Shown: piece by piece, positions 1 to 10,174 of the stretch | Position numbering within the stretch: position 1 is the stretch's first letter | Layout of the letters: each line of letters opens with the position of its first letter | DNA from: Methanosarcina sp. DH2 | GTDB taxonomy: Archaea > Halobacteriota > Methanosarcinia > Methanosarcinales > Methanosarcinaceae | NCBI RefSeq assembly: GCF_020804225.1 | Contig: NZ_WJBI01000004.1 | Location: 69,578-133,577 of the forward strand | Direction of reading: 5' to 3' | Length of the DNA stretch: 64,000 nt | Notes under the pieces: generated by a model | The model's database searches: none | Told to the model about the DNA's origin: nothing | What the model saw: only the letters and a program-made list of their open reading frames with translations | Program-made: the position numbers and the translations under genes

Positions 1-303
1 GTTGAAACTTTAAATATTAAAGGAATGAAAAAGAACCACAAATTAGCACAGGCTATTAGTGATTCAGCATGGTATTCTTTCGTGCAAAAATTAACATACA
101 AAGCTGAATGGTCTGGTAAAACAGTTTTGAAGATAGGTCAATGGGAATCATCTTCAAAAACTTGTAACGTTTGTGGTTATAAGCATCCAAATTTGACAGA
201 AGATATTAGAGAGTGGCTTTGTCCTTCCTGTAATGTTTTGCATGATAGGGACATTAATGCAGCTATCAATATAAAGAAATTCGCCGTAGGGACTACGGTT
301 TGA
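1..303 (+). CDS. tnpB: TnpB (IS200/IS605-family OrfB) C-terminal part, cut by the window edge
   Basis: TnpB is the RNA-guided RuvC-type nuclease of IS200/IS605 elements. The reading frame is open from base 1, so the gene begins outside the window and an ATG at 25 is internal. The first codons read V-E-T-L-N-I-K-G-M, matching the RuvC-II segment that carries the catalytic Glu. A zinc ribbon follows with CNVCG and CPSC pairs, and then HDRDINAA, which holds the RuvC-III Asp. All late catalytic and zinc residues are present, so this end looks intact. The TGA at 301-303 ends the frame. No tnpA is visible; whether one lies upstream cannot be judged here. Confidence 0.9.
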   Translation, partial: VETLNIKGMKKNHKLAQAISDSAWYSFVQKLTYKAEWSGKTVLKIGQWESSSKTCNVCGYKHPNLTEDIREWLCPSCNVLHDRDINAAINIKKFAVGTTV

Positions 304-405
304 GCCTGTGGACCGGGAAAAAACGGCAACCGCCTAGTATGAAGCAGGAAGCACCTTCCTCAAAAATCTGAGTTTACGAAGATTTTAGGTAGGTGTAGTT
401 CACGC
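290..405 (+). ncRNA. Probable right end / omega-RNA scaffold of the tnpB element
   Basis: TnpB elements carry a guide RNA that overlaps the tnpB 3' end and runs to the element's right end. Directly after the stop lies a GC-richer stretch with a small perfect hairpin (AGGAAG at 346-351, CTTCCT at 355-360, 3-nt loop). It ends in a GGTAGGTGTAGTTCAC-like sequence near 390-405. Composition changes to host-like sequence after that. The exact right end is inferred from position only. Confidence 0.5.
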
Positions 406-413
406 TTACTCAT

Positions 414-2084
414 TTACTCACTTGCGAAAAGCTTGACAAATTCGAACTTTGTCACATCAAAAATGCCCCGATCTCCCAGTTTAAGTTCAGGAATTACCAG
501 AAGTGACATAAATGCAAGAGTCATAAAGGGCGATTTTAGCGTTGTTCCCAGTCTCCGGGCTTCTGCATTCAGCAGGTGGTACCGGGAAGCTACCTCTTCT
601 CCATTTCGTGTGCTCATAAGGCCTGCAACCTCGAGTGGAAGATCAAGCAAATGGTCTGCAGTCCCAACAACGATTCCTCCTCTGTTTTCCACAAGCCTGT
701 TGACAGCTTCAACTATATCCTTATCGGTAGCCCCGACTGCAATGATATTGTGACTGTCGTGGGCAATGCTGCTTGCAATAGCGCCTTTTTTCAGGCCTAT
801 ATTTTTTATGAAACCGATCTGGACAGGATCATTTGCATACCTGCTCAGGACAACCATTTTCAAAATATCCCTTGAGGGATCTGAGACTATATTACCGTTT
901 TCTACCTCTGGCATAGCCAGTTCCTGGCATGTAACCAGTTCTCCGTCCCTGGCAACTATTACCCTGATTTTTTTCATTTGCTCCCTGATTATTTGTTCCT
1001 TTGTTTCTCCTGCAGGAGGCACAGACAGTTTTACATCGTCAATTGAAATTTTGTTCCTATTAAAAACATTTTTAGCAGAAACTTTTTCCACAGGGAAAAG
1101 AACCTTCCCATTATTATAAACACAGTTTCCATTAATAAAAGTGCTCAGCACATTGAAGGATTTCAGGTCGTCTACAATGATGAAATCAGCAGCATCCCCC
1201 TCGCGCAGCAGCCCGACATTAAGCCCGTAATGCTCCACAGGATTGATCACAGCTGCCCTGATAAGGTTATAGATATCAATCCCTTTTTCCTGTCCGCGCC
1301 GGATTAGCTTATCGATATGCCCTTCGTGTATCAGGGTATCCGGATGGGAGTCATCTGTGCACAGCATAACCGATTCGGGATATTCATCTATCAGGCTGTA
1401 CAGAGTTTCAAAATTTCTGGCTGAACTCCCCTCCCGGATCAGGACCTTCATCCCTAGCTTTATTTTTTCAACTGCTTCTTCATAAGTAAAACACTCGTGA
1501 TCTGTGGAAATCCCTGCTCCGATATATTTTTGCAGATCGTCTCCTCTCAAGCCAGGCGCGTGCCCGTCAATGACTTTGCCGTACTTTTTAGCTGATTCCA
1601 GTTTTGTCATTACCTCAGGGAACTCTGAGATCACACCCGGGAAATTCATCATCTCGGAAAGGTAGTACAGGTCTTTCCTTGCCAGCAGCCTGTCTACAGC
1701 TTCGGCATCAAGGACTGCCCCCGCTGATTCGAAGGGTGTAGCCGGCACACACGAGGGCACCCCAAAAAAGACCTTCAGCGGGGCTTTTTTTGAATCCTCA
1801 AGCATGTAGACAATGCCCTCTTCCCCCATAACGTTTGCAATCTCATGAGGGTCACTGACAACTGCAACCGTGCCTTTTGCAACAGCCATCCGGGCAAAAA
1901 CCGAAGGCACGGTCATAGAACTTTCTATATGCACATGGGCGTCTACGAGTCCTGGCAGGATGTACTGCTCATTATCGTGCTTTTTCTCTTTTATGCTAAT
2001 GATCTTTCCGTTTTCAACGGTAATCTCACCTTTGAACTGCCGCCTGGAAACGGCATCAACAATGATCCCCAGGTATTCTTTCAT
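414..2084 (-). CDS. ade: Adenine deaminase
   Basis: Hydrolyses adenine to hypoxanthine and ammonia in purine salvage; cytoplasmic. The 556-residue length is normal for the AdeC group of the amidohydrolase superfamily. Visible motifs are the metal-binding HxH in DAHVHIESS (His50, His52), the DPHEIANV segment after the first barrel strands, GHAPGL, TDHE, and the CTDDSHPDTL segment with an active-site Asp. The C-terminal half carries the domain typical of AdeC, with AVGATDKDI and GTADHLLDLPLEVAGLMS. The gene is divergent from serC and shares a 312-bp upstream region with it. No damage is visible. Confidence 0.93.
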   Translation of the reverse strand: MKEYLGIIVDAVSRRQFKGEITVENGKIISIKEKKHDNEQYILPGLVDAHVHIESSMTVPSVFARMAVAKGTVAVVSDPHEIANVMGEEGIVYMLEDSKKAPLKVFFGVPSCVPATPFESAGAVLDAEAVDRLLARKDLYYLSEMMNFPGVISEFPEVMTKLESAKKYGKVIDGHAPGLRGDDLQKYIGAGISTDHECFTYEEAVEKIKLGMKVLIREGSSARNFETLYSLIDEYPESVMLCTDDSHPDTLIHEGHIDKLIRRGQEKGIDIYNLIRAAVINPVEHYGLNVGLLREGDAADFIIVDDLKSFNVLSTFINGNCVYNNGKVLFPVEKVSAKNVFNRNKISIDDVKLSVPPAGETKEQIIREQMKKIRVIVARDGELVTCQELAMPEVENGNIVSDPSRDILKMVVLSRYANDPVQIGFIKNIGLKKGAIASSIAHDSHNIIAVGATDKDIVEAVNRLVENRGGIVVGTADHLLDLPLEVAGLMSTRNGEEVASRYHLLNAEARRLGTTLKSPFMTLAFMSLLVIPELKLGDRGIFDVTKFEFVKLFASE

Positions 2085-2396
2085 GGAGACTTATTTCACC
2101 CCAACAATGGATAAATTTTTCCAAAAAACTAGTATAGGAACTTGGAGAAAAAGAATAAAAAAAGGGAGATACAGGTTAATTGGTCGATTACCTTTCATCA
2201 AATGCAAAAAAACTATAATATAGGCACTTTTTTGTGCTATGAACATCGGTTTTGACCATGTAAAAGTAGCACGAAAAGATAAATAAAAGGTATATTGTTA
2301 AGTCTTCCGGGATGGCTATAATTACATGTTCGCCTGTAACTGGAAAATTTCTTATTCCCTTAAGACATAACAGTACCAAAAAAGGAAAAGACAAAA
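2085..2396. promoter_or_regulatory. Divergent intergenic region between ade and serC
   Basis: This AT-rich, gene-free stretch sits between two diverging genes. TATA-like stretches occur around 2280-2300 (AAATAAAAGGTATATTG) for the serC side. An AAGGA-type ribosome site lies about 9 nt before the serC ATG. No riboswitch-like structure was recognised. Confidence 0.4.
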
Positions 2397-3509
2397 ATGA
2401 AACCAACACGAGTTCCTAAAAATCCTTGTTTTTCTTCTGGACCTTGTGCCAAACATCCAGGGTATTCTGTTGAAGAGCTGAAGGATACACCTTTTGGCCG
2501 GTCACACCGGAGCAAACCTGGCAAGGAAAAATTAGCTGAAGCAATTAAAAGAACAAGAGATATGCTTGGACTTCCTGATGATTATCTGGTAGGTATTGTA
2601 CCGGCTTCCGATACAGGCGCTTTTGAAATGTGCATGTGGTCTATGCTGGGGTGCCGCGGGGTTGATGTTCTGGTTTGGGAATCTTTCAGTAAAGAATGGG
2701 CAACCGACATCACTAAACAGTTAAAATTAAAAGATACCCGAGTTTTTGAGGCAGAATACGGGAAATTACCAGATTTAAAGAAGGTCGATTTCAAGAATGA
2801 TGTAGTCTTTGTCTGGAATGGGACTACTAGCGGAGTCAAAGTGCCCAACGGCGACTGGATTCCTGATAACCGCGAAGGGCTCACGCTTTGCGATGCCACC
2901 TCTGCTTTATTTGCTATGGATATACCCTACCATAAACTGGATGTCATTACCTTCTCATGGCAGAAAGTTTTAGGTGGGGAAGGTGCACACGGGATGCTGA
3001 TTTTATCTCCGCGGGCTATTCAGCGCTTAGAAAGCTATACTCCTGCCTGGCCATTGCCCAAAATTTTCCGGCTGACCAAAGGTGGTAAACTGAATAAGGA
3101 GATTTTTGAAGGCTCTACTATTAACACCCCATCCATGCTGGCTAATGAAGATTGGCTGGCAACATTAAAATGGGCAGAGTCTATAGGAGGGCTTAAGCAA
3201 CTTATCCAGCGGACAAATGATAATCTGGCGGTCTTTGAGGCATTTGTTGCTAAAAACAACTGGATCCATTTTTTAGCGGAAACAAAAGATATAAGGTCCA
3301 GTACCAGTGTCTGCTTTAAAGTTGATTTATCTGACGAAAAGCTTAAAGAACTGATTAAAACGCTTGAGAAAGAAAAAGTTGCTTATGACATCGGTTCTTA
3401 CCGTGATGCCCCGTCAGGCTTGCGCATCTGGTGCGGTGCTACCGTAGAGAAAGAGGATTTAGAATGCCTCTGTGAATGGATCGAATGGGCTTACAATTTG
3501 GTTAAATAA
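2397..3509 (+). CDS. serC: Phosphoserine aminotransferase
   Basis: PLP-dependent aminotransferase that converts 3-phosphohydroxypyruvate and glutamate to phosphoserine, the second step of serine biosynthesis. The 370-residue protein starts with the family-typical [16 protein letters not shown]. It has [10 protein letters not shown] in the substrate-binding region, the cofactor Asp in [11 protein letters not shown], and the Schiff-base Lys190 in [13 protein letters not shown]. The ATG follows an AAGGA site. Members of this compact form are common in methanogens and alphaproteobacteria. A long inverted repeat follows the stop codon. Confidence 0.92.
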   Translation: MKPTRVPKNPCFSSGPCAKHPGYSVEELKDTPFGRSHRSKPGKEKLAEAIKRTRDMLGLPDDYLVGIVPASDTGAFEMCMWSMLGCRGVDVLVWESFSKEWATDITKQLKLKDTRVFEAEYGKLPDLKKVDFKNDVVFVWNGTTSGVKVPNGDWIPDNREGLTLCDATSALFAMDIPYHKLDVITFSWQKVLGGEGAHGMLILSPRAIQRLESYTPAWPLPKIFRLTKGGKLNKEIFEGSTINTPSMLANEDWLATLKWAESIGGLKQLIQRTNDNLAVFEAFVAKNNWIHFLAETKDIRSSTSVCFKVDLSDEKLKELIKTLEKEKVAYDIGSYRDAPSGLRIWCGATVEKEDLECLCEWIEWAYNLVK

Positions 3510-3513
3510 TAAA

Positions 3514-3585
3514 ATCCTTTTTGTTATCAGCAAAGAAGGGTTCGTGAGAGACCGTTAATATCTTTTTTGCTGATAGCAAAAGGAT
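3514..3585 (+). terminator. Long stem hairpin after serC
   Basis: Two near-perfect 20-21 nt arms (3514-3534 and 3566-3585, one mismatch or bulge) surround a 31-nt loop. The structure begins 5 nt after the serC stop. T-rich sequence flanks both sides, so it could end transcription or stabilise the mRNA 3' end. A small mobile repeat is the alternative. Confidence 0.55.
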
Positions 3586-3859
3586 GTTTTATCCCTAAAT
3601 TTGTCTCAACGCGGACAGATTTTAAATATCCCTTCAAAATCCTTTTTTCACATCTGATTTATCAGAGAAATTTTCAATTCTCTTATTTTTTCATCACACT
3701 ATAACTCCAAAAGCTTTTTCTTTTTATTTGAGTCTCTGTATAAGGATGCCATTCTCTCAAAGTGATTTTGAAAAAAGGATCTGTTACTTTCTGAATATCG
3801 GGCTAAAACCTCGAAACTCCCGATTAATAATTAATACCACCTCTACAATTATTCCTTTC

Positions 3860-6800
3860 ATGTCCCCCAAATCCCGATGGCAGTTCTGGATAGACCGCGG
3901 AGGCACGTTTACTGATATCGTAGCGCGCAGCCCTGATGGAAAACTGATCACACATAAGCTCCTTTCCGAAGACCCATCTCATTATGAAGACGCAGCCATG
4001 CACGGGATACGCCAGATCCTCGGGCTGCCTGAGAATGCCCCTTTTCCTGCGGAAGATGTGGAAGCCATAAAAATGGGCACGACTGTGGGTACGAATGCCC
4101 TCCTTGAAAGGAAAGGGGAGCGCACTGTTCTTGTTATAACCCGGGGGTTTGGAGATGCTCTCAGGATAGGGTATCAGAACCGTCCGGACATTTTTGCACA
4201 GAAAATTGAACTTCCTGACCAGCTTTATGAGAGGGTTATCGAAGTTTCCGGCAGGTACGGGGCAGATGGGGAAGAGCTTATGCCTCTGGACCTTGAAAGC
4301 GCTAAAAAAGAGCTTGAAGAGGCTTTCAAAGCCGGAATCCGCTCGGCTGCAGTTGTGCTTATGCATGCGTACAGGTATTCCGAGCATGAACTGAAGCTCG
4401 GCAGGCTGGCGCAAGAAATGGGTTTTACTCAGGTTTCCCTGTCCCATCAGGCAAGCCCGCTCATAAAATTCGTGAGCAGAGGGGAAACAGCGGTTGTGGA
4501 TGCTTATCTCTCTCCGGTGCTGCGCAGGTATGTTGATATGGTTGAAAAGAGCCTGCAAGAAAGTGAAGGAAACAAAGAAGAAAACCTGGAAGGAGACAGA
4601 GAAGAGGAAAAAGAAGAAAGTCCGGAAAAAGAAAGTCCTGGAGAGGAAAACAGGGGAGATAATATTCCAAGGCTCATGTTCATGCAGTCCAGCGGCGGGC
4701 TTATAGATTCGAAGGCTTTTCATGGCAAGGATTGCATCCTTTCAGGGCCTGCCGGAGGAATCGTTGGGGCAGTTGCAACTTCAGAGATGGCAGGGGCAAA
4801 AAAAATAATCACTTTTGACATGGGAGGGACATCCACGGATGTAGCCCAGTACAGCGGAGAATATGAACGCAGCCTCGAAACAGAGATTGCAGGTGTGCGA
4901 CTGCGTTCTTCCATGATGCGCATCCATACTGTTGCAGCAGGCGGGGGTTCGATTCTCCATTATGAAGGGGGCAGGTTCAGGGTGGGACCTGATTCCGCAG
5001 GCTCGAATCCCGGACCCGCATGTTACCGGAAAGGTGGGCCTCTTACGGTTACGGATTGCAACCTTATGCTCGGAAAACTACATCCCGAATTCTTTCCGAA
5101 GATCTTTGGATCTGGAGCAGACCAGCCGCTGGATTTCGAAATTGTACACAGGAAATTTGCAGAACTTGCTAAAAAGGCTTCTGCAAGTAGTAATATATTT
5201 ACACCCGAGCAGGTAGCAGAAGGTTTTCTTTCCGTAGCAGTTGAGAATATGGCAAACGCGATCAAGAAAATCTCTGTCCAGCGTGGGTATAACATAAAAG
5301 AATACACACTCTGCTGCTTTGGAGGAGCAGGAGCCCAGCATGCATGCAGAGTGGCAGATGCTCTCGGAATCGAAAGCATTCTCATCCATCCGTATGCCGG
5401 AGTCCTTTCTGCATACGGCATGGGGCTTGCAGACCAGAGGCTGATAAAAGAGCAGTACATCGGAGCTGAACTCTCAGAAGGGCTGGTAAAGGAGTTAAAA
5501 TCTACTTTTGCAGAGCTTAAGGCTGAAGGGCTTTTTTCTATGTTTGAGCAGGGAGTCCGGGAAGACTGCATCAACGTGCTTTATAGGGTGCACATGCGCT
5601 ATGCAGGTTCGGATACGCAGCTGGCTGTGGATTTCGTGGATAATGATGTGTTCCTCAGGGCTGGCTTTGAGAAAGTCCATAAAAAACGCTTCGGATTTGT
5701 AATGGAAGGGAAATCCATTTTTGCGGAAGCCATCTCTGTAGAGGTCGTGGGGGTTACCGAGAGAGTTTCTGATCCCCTTCTTGAGCTTGAAGAGAACCCT
5801 GATTTCTCTCCGATTTCCAGGGTCCAGATGTACAGTTATGGGGAATTCCGCGAAACCTCTGTCTTCAATACAGAAGAGCTGATGCCTGGAGCCTGCATAA
5901 GTGGGCCTGCAATCCTTATTGAAAAGAACACTACAATTATAATCGAACCTGGCTGGCAGGGAGAAATTACTGTACGCAATCACCTTCTCCTTACCCGCAG
6001 AGCTCCCCTTCCTGCCAGAACAGCTATAGGGACAGAGGCCGACCCTGTAATGATTGAAATTTTCAATAACAGATTCATGTCCGTTGCCGAGCAGATGGGC
6101 TACACCTTACAGAACACCGCCCATTCCGTAAACATAAAGGAGAGGCTTGACTTTTCCTGTGCGATCTTTGACCGATACGGAAACCTGATAGCAAACGCCC
6201 CTCATATCCCTGTGCACCTGGGTTCCATGGGAGAATGCGTGAAATCCCTTATCCAGGCGCAGTTAGGGGATATGCATGCAGGAGATGTATACCTGATTAA
6301 CTCCCCCTATCACGGAGGTACCCACCTTCCTGACATCACTGTTGTCACTCCCATGTCAGGCAGTTCGGGAGAGATTCTTTTTTACCTTGCTTCCAGAGGT
6401 CACCATGCTGATGTCGGAGGGATTACTCCAGGTTCTATGCCTCCGGAAAGCCGAAATATCGAAGAAGAGGGTGTACTTAGCGAGGGGATGAAAATAGTTG
6501 AACAGGGCAGGTTTTTGGAAGAAAGACTGAAGGCATGGTTCGGTTCAGGCAAATATCCTGCAAGGAACCCTGACCAGAACGTGGCTGATACAAGGGCACA
6601 GGTAGCAGCAAATGAAAAAGGGCTTCAGGAACTGCACAGGATGGTTGAGGAGTTTTCTCTTGAAACTGTCGAAGCCTATATGGGTCATGTGCAGGATAAC
6701 GCGGAGGAAGCCGTCAGAAGAGTTATTGACAGGCTTGATGATGGGAAGTTTGCATACATCCTTGACGATGGGAACGCAATTGAAGTGAAGGTTACAATCG

Positions 6801-7579
6801 ACCGCAAGAACCGGAGTGCAAGGATTGATTTTACAGGCACCTCTCCGCAGCTTTCAAGCAATTTCAATGCTCCGGCTTCGGTTTGCCTGGCTGCTGTCCT
6901 CTATACGTTCAGGACTCTTGTGAAAAGTGACATCCCGCTGAATGCAGGTTGTTTAAGGCCGCTTGAGATCATAATTCCTGAGGGCTCCATGCTCAGGCCC
7001 GAGCCTCCTGCAGCCGTTGTTGCAGGTAATGTTGAGACCTCGCAGTATATAGTTGATGCCCTTTTCGGAGCTCTCGGAAGCCTTGCAGCCTCCCAGGGCA
7101 CGATGAACAATTTCACGTTCGGGAATGCTGATTATCAGTACTATGAGACTATCTGCGGAGGTGCCGGTGCAGGTCCGGGTTTTTCAGGCACTGATGCTGT
7201 GCATACCCATATGACCAATTCCAGAATTACAGACCCTGAAGTCCTTGAGACAAGGTTCCCGGTAATCGTTGAAGAGTTTTCCATCCGGCGTGGGAGCGGC
7301 GGAGAAGGCAGATTCAGGGGTGGAAATGGGACTGTCAGGAGAGTCAGGTTCCTGACAGAGATGGATGCAGCTCTCCTTTCAAGCCACAGGAAATTCCCGC
7401 CATTCGGGCTTAAAGGCGGCACACCCGGAAAATGCGGAAAAAATATGCTTGTCCGCAGGGATGGCGGGGTTATTGATCTCGGAGGAAAGGCTGAAGTCAG
7501 GGTACAGAAAGGAGATTTACTCGTAATTGAAACGCCTGGAGGCGGTGGGTATGGAGAAGAAGATGAAGAGAAAAGATGA
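3860..7579 (+). CDS. Fused 5-oxoprolinase / hydantoinase (HyuA-HyuB type)
   Basis: ATP-dependent amide-ring hydrolase family (5-oxoprolinase, N-methylhydantoinase). The frame is open from 3728, but the ATG at 3860 is chosen because [19 protein letters not shown], the usual N-terminus of HyuA, follows at once. From there the protein has 1239 residues. The HyuA half (to about residue 720) contains the nucleotide-binding DRGGTFTD and [10 protein letters not shown] motifs. The HyuB half (from about 728) contains [20 protein letters not shown] and the Gly-rich end GGGGYG. An acidic, repetitive insertion (about residues 235-270, rich in Glu and Lys) lies in HyuA. Bacterial versions are often two genes; this is a single-chain form, as in eukaryotic OPLAH. 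The substrate is not determined by sequence. Confidence 0.88.
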   Translation: MSPKSRWQFWIDRGGTFTDIVARSPDGKLITHKLLSEDPSHYEDAAMHGIRQILGLPENAPFPAEDVEAIKMGTTVGTNALLERKGERTVLVITRGFGDALRIGYQNRPDIFAQKIELPDQLYERVIEVSGRYGADGEELMPLDLESAKKELEEAFKAGIRSAAVVLMHAYRYSEHELKLGRLAQEMGFTQVSLSHQASPLIKFVSRGETAVVDAYLSPVLRRYVDMVEKSLQESEGNKEENLEGDREEEKEESPEKESPGEENRGDNIPRLMFMQSSGGLIDSKAFHGKDCILSGPAGGIVGAVATSEMAGAKKIITFDMGGTSTDVAQYSGEYERSLETEIAGVRLRSSMMRIHTVAAGGGSILHYEGGRFRVGPDSAGSNPGPACYRKGGPLTVTDCNLMLGKLHPEFFPKIFGSGADQPLDFEIVHRKFAELAKKASASSNIFTPEQVAEGFLSVAVENMANAIKKISVQRGYNIKEYTLCCFGGAGAQHACRVADALGIESILIHPYAGVLSAYGMGLADQRLIKEQYIGAELSEGLVKELKSTFAELKAEGLFSMFEQGVREDCINVLYRVHMRYAGSDTQLAVDFVDNDVFLRAGFEKVHKKRFGFVMEGKSIFAEAISVEVVGVTERVSDPLLELEENPDFSPISRVQMYSYGEFRETSVFNTEELMPGACISGPAILIEKNTTIIIEPGWQGEITVRNHLLLTRRAPLPARTAIGTEADPVMIEIFNNRFMSVAEQMGYTLQNTAHSVNIKERLDFSCAIFDRYGNLIANAPHIPVHLGSMGECVKSLIQAQLGDMHAGDVYLINSPYHGGTHLPDITVVTPMSGSSGEILFYLASRGHHADVGGITPGSMPPESRNIEEEGVLSEGMKIVEQGRFLEERLKAWFGSGKYPARNPDQNVADTRAQVAANEKGLQELHRMVEEFSLETVEAYMGHVQDNAEEAVRRVIDRLDDGKFAYILDDGNAIEVKVTIDRKNRSARIDFTGTSPQLSSNFNAPASVCLAAVLYTFRTLVKSDIPLNAGCLRPLEIIIPEGSMLRPEPPAAVVAGNVETSQYIVDALFGALGSLAASQGTMNNFTFGNADYQYYETICGGAGAGPGFSGTDAVHTHMTNSRITDPEVLETRFPVIVEEFSIRRGSGGEGRFRGGNGTVRRVRFLTEMDAALLSSHRKFPPFGLKGGTPGKCGKNMLVRRDGGVIDLGGKAEVRVQKGDLLVIETPGGGGYGEEDEEKR

Positions 7580-7666
7580 AGAGAAAAGATGAAGAGAAAA
7601 GATGAAGAGAAAAGATGAAGAGAAAAGATGAAGAGAAAAGATGAAGAGAAAAGATGAAGAGAAAAG
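7563..7666. repeat. 13-bp tandem repeat, 8 copies
   Basis: The unit ATGAAGAGAAAAG is repeated eight times without interruption. The array starts inside the last codons of the oxoprolinase gene and contains its TGA stop. A 13-bp unit shifts frame each copy and each copy carries a TGA in one frame, so growth of the array would move the C-terminus only slightly. Degenerate A-rich derivatives continue to about 7750. Confidence 0.9.
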
Positions 7667-7824
7667 ATGAAAAAATAGGGTGAAAGAAAACCGGTAAAGA
7701 GAAAAAATGAACGAAAAAGGATGAAGAAAAGAAACTGAATGAAAAAAGAATAGATTGAGAAAACGGCGCCGTTTTTCAGAAAGCAGAGAAAGATTTGCCA
7801 GAATAATTTGCCTGGTGTTCTGCT

Positions 7825-8337
7825 TCACCTTACAACTCTGTAAGTGTATACAAAGTCTCCACCCGGCTTTCCATTTTTATTGCCGTCCAGAGCGATTCCC
7901 CTCTCATCCATTATAAATCCGGATCCGGTCTCGCTTCCAAGAAGAGTTATTGTTATCTCGGCACCGGACTCATCCATCGGATATTCGTTATAGGGACGGA
8001 ACATAAGCATTCTGGACCCGACGTCCAGAAGTCCGTCTACAGGTTCTGCTGATGCAGAACTTTTGACTATCACGGTATCTTTCGTTATTGTTGCATTATT
8101 CATAGGCATGTCGAACTCAATCCAGATAGGAGAGTCACACCTGTAGGCAAAAGTCTGCCTGTCAGGATAAATGGCTTTTACTCTGGGAGGAGTGGGACCG
8201 TGTTTGAAAGGTACTGGAAGAGATTTTAACGCCACAGGAAGAGACCTGTCGTGCATGTATTTTTTGATGATGTATAGAAGTGCAATTCCTGCAAAAGCAC
8301 CCAGTAATAATTTAGACCAGCTTCTTGTTCTGTGCAT
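7825..8337 (-). CDS. Membrane-anchored protein with a bacterial Ig-like (Big_5/SbsA-like) domain
   Basis: 170 residues. The N-terminus has one hydrophobic segment (about residues 10-25, LLLGAFAGIALLYIIKKY). A single beta-rich domain follows that begins PPRVKAIYPDR and contains SPIWIEFDMPMNNATI, TVIVKSS, RMLMFRP and a calcium-like DGNKNGKPGGDF near the end. This pattern is typical of Ig-like 'SbsA' domains on surface proteins. The gene lies 19 nt downstream of the YGK-repeat gene and likely shares its transcript. Its LLLGAFAGIALLYIIKKY segment resembles the C-terminal membrane segment of that neighbour, suggesting shared ancestry or partnership. Function unknown. Confidence 0.75.
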   Translation of the reverse strand: MHRTRSWSKLLLGAFAGIALLYIIKKYMHDRSLPVALKSLPVPFKHGPTPPRVKAIYPDRQTFAYRCDSPIWIEFDMPMNNATITKDTVIVKSSASAEPVDGLLDVGSRMLMFRPYNEYPMDESGAEITITLLGSETGSGFIMDERGIALDGNKNGKPGGDFVYTYRVVR

Positions 8338-8356
8338 TTTTGAACCTTCTCTGGGC

Positions 8357-8938
8357 TTATTCGACTTCTATTTTGTACCCACAGTGTTTAGCTCTATATT
8401 TTTTAATTGCGTATACAGCAGTAACTCCGGCAAGTGCACCTACCATTATTGTATTGAACTTAAACATGGATGATCCCTTATCTTCCTCGTATGTCTCGGT
8501 CTCAACTACTTCTGTTATCTCAGCTTCCGGTCCTCTGTGGTGAAACCTTCTCATTAGGTATGCGCCCAGTAACCATTTTCCGTATTTCATCGCCATGTGC
8601 GGTAAGAATGAACCATGCCTAGTAGGCGGTTCCACGTATTCTTGAGGTTGTTCCATCTCTTTATGAGATTTTCTTGATCGCAACCTTTTCATAGCATAGG
8701 TAGTAAGCATTAACTTCCCGTACCTGTGCAATAGTCCTTCTGTGCTCTCTTCGTGTTCTGCGGTCCCGTGACGCTTCCCTGCCCTGAACCTCTTCACCAA
8801 ATATGCGCCCAGTATCAATTTGCCGTATTTGCCCAACATTCCACTACTTCTATGCTCTGAAACTTCGTGGGAATTACTTGAATGAAGCCTCCTCAGGATA
8901 TACGCGCCCAGCAACAGCTTACCATATTTGCTTAACAA
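8357..8938 (-). CDS. Repeat protein with four 'KYGKLLLGAYLxRR' segments and a C-terminal membrane helix
   Basis: 193 residues; I do not recognise the family. Four copies of an 18-residue hydrophobic/basic segment are visible at about residues 1-18, 34-52, 69-87 and 113-131. The consensus is L-x-KYGKL-hydrophobic-LGAY-hydrophobic-x-RR. Copies are separated by charged His/Arg/Glu linkers of 15-28 residues. An acidic segment (ETETYEEDKG) follows, and then a transmembrane-like GALAGVTAVYAIKKY. The start codon is TTG at 8938 with a GGGGGT site upstream. The repeats could be short amphipathic or re-entrant helices. It forms a probable operon with the Ig-like protein downstream. Confidence 0.7.
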   Translation of the reverse strand: MLSKYGKLLLGAYILRRLHSSNSHEVSEHRSSGMLGKYGKLILGAYLVKRFRAGKRHGTAEHEESTEGLLHRYGKLMLTTYAMKRLRSRKSHKEMEQPQEYVEPPTRHGSFLPHMAMKYGKWLLGAYLMRRFHHRGPEAEITEVVETETYEEDKGSSMFKFNTIMVGALAGVTAVYAIKKYRAKHCGYKIEVE

Positions 8939-9405
8939 TTTTTATACCCCCAGACGTTTCCTAACCGGAAAATCCCCTTTTTAACATCATCCGGAAAGGA
9001 GAACATTAAATTAGTACTCCTGTATTTATCCTATATCTCACATAATATATAACGACAACTATCTGAGATATCTAATAATTTGCAACTGATAACCGCCTTT
9101 AAGAGATATCGGGTGTCCAGTAAATAATCCTGAGATTAATTGAAAACGGCACAAAAATCCTTATTAAAAAATCACTGGAGAACTCTACAGAGAACAAACA
9201 ATTGAAAAAGCCAAATAAAGACCGATTACTGATTGATTTATCCGCAGGTATAAGTATTAAGTATTAAATATTTACTTCTCCTTTAGGAAATTTCAGGAGA
9301 AATTTCAGGAGAATAAAGAAGGGAAATAAAGATAAGGGCAGTAATAAAGATTCGGAACAATAGATCACGAAAGCATTTTGTATTATCGAAAAGAAGGTTC
9401 TAACC
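8939..9405. other. Gene-free divergent intergenic region
   Basis: No convincing gene is present. It serves the diverging YGK-repeat gene and flavin reductase gene. A short duplicated segment (GGAGAAATTTCA twice near 9294-9313) is the only repeat noted. Confidence 0.4.
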
Positions 9406-9972
9406 ATGAAGCAATCAATCGGAGCAAAACCACTTGCATTTCCGACCCCTGCATGGGTTGTCGGCACCTATGACATGAACGGGAAGCCAAATGCAATGAC
9501 TGTGGCCTGGGCAGGGATCTGCTGTTCGAACCCTCCATGTATCAGCGTATCCTTAAGAAAAGCGACTTACAGCTATGCAGGTATCATGGAAAATAAGGCG
9601 TTTACTATAAACATCCCTTCTGAAGCTTATGTAAAGGAAACCGACTATTTCGGCATTGCGAGCGGAAAGGATGAAGATAAGTTTGAGGCAGCCTGTCTTA
9701 CTCCGGTGAGGAGTGAGCTCGTACCCGCCCCTTATATAGGAGAATTTCCGGTTGTCATGGAGTGCAAACTTCTTCACAGCCTTGAGATAGGGCTCCATAC
9801 CCTGTTCGTAGGAGAGATAATAGACATCAAGGCAGAAGAATCCGTGCTTGATGAAAATAAAAGCCTGGATATAGAGAAAATAAGGCCTCTGATATACGGG
9901 ACAGGAAATAGAAGTTATTATAGTATCGGATGTAACCTTGGAAAAGCGTTTTCGATAGGGAAAAAAGCCTGA
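9406..9972 (+). CDS. Flavin reductase family protein (flavoredoxin-like)
   Basis: 188 residues; FMN-binding split-barrel fold. The N-terminal pattern [41 protein letters not shown] is characteristic: a beta strand, then A-M-T-V-A-W contacting FMN, then a Cys-Cys-Ser-Asn-Pro-Pro turn. Further hallmarks are [21 protein letters not shown] and the closing barrel strand LFVGEIIDI. The family transfers electrons between flavin and Fe-S or NAD(P)H partners. Starts at an ATG with an AAGGTT site. It stands alone, so the partner is unknown. Confidence 0.87.
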   Translation: MKQSIGAKPLAFPTPAWVVGTYDMNGKPNAMTVAWAGICCSNPPCISVSLRKATYSYAGIMENKAFTINIPSEAYVKETDYFGIASGKDEDKFEAACLTPVRSELVPAPYIGEFPVVMECKLLHSLEIGLHTLFVGEIIDIKAEESVLDENKSLDIEKIRPLIYGTGNRSYYSIGCNLGKAFSIGKKA

Positions 9973-10000
9973 AACTGTAATGGCAAATAAAGTAGAATAG

Positions 10001-10130
10001 GACAGAAAAGAGCAGAATAGGACAGAAAAGAGCAGAATAGAGCAGAATAGAGCAGAATAGAGCAGAATAGAGCAGAATAGGGTGAGCTAGAGCAGGATAA
10101 AGAGGGATACAGCAGAATAGGACAGAATAA
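10001..10130. repeat. 10-bp tandem repeat (AGCAGAATAG family)
   Basis: At least nine near-perfect decamers (AGCAGAATAG, with GACAGAAAAG variants) run in tandem between the flavin reductase and the convergent histidine kinase. Degraded copies continue to about 10160. No coding frame is present. Confidence 0.85.
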
Positions 10131-10174
10131 AAACAGTCATAAAAACTGAATAGGGCAGAAAATATGTTCTTTGA

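Noticed and set aside
7563-7666. 13-bp array considered as a coding repeat
   Set aside because: The unit is not a multiple of three and carries stops; it only touches the gene's last codons.
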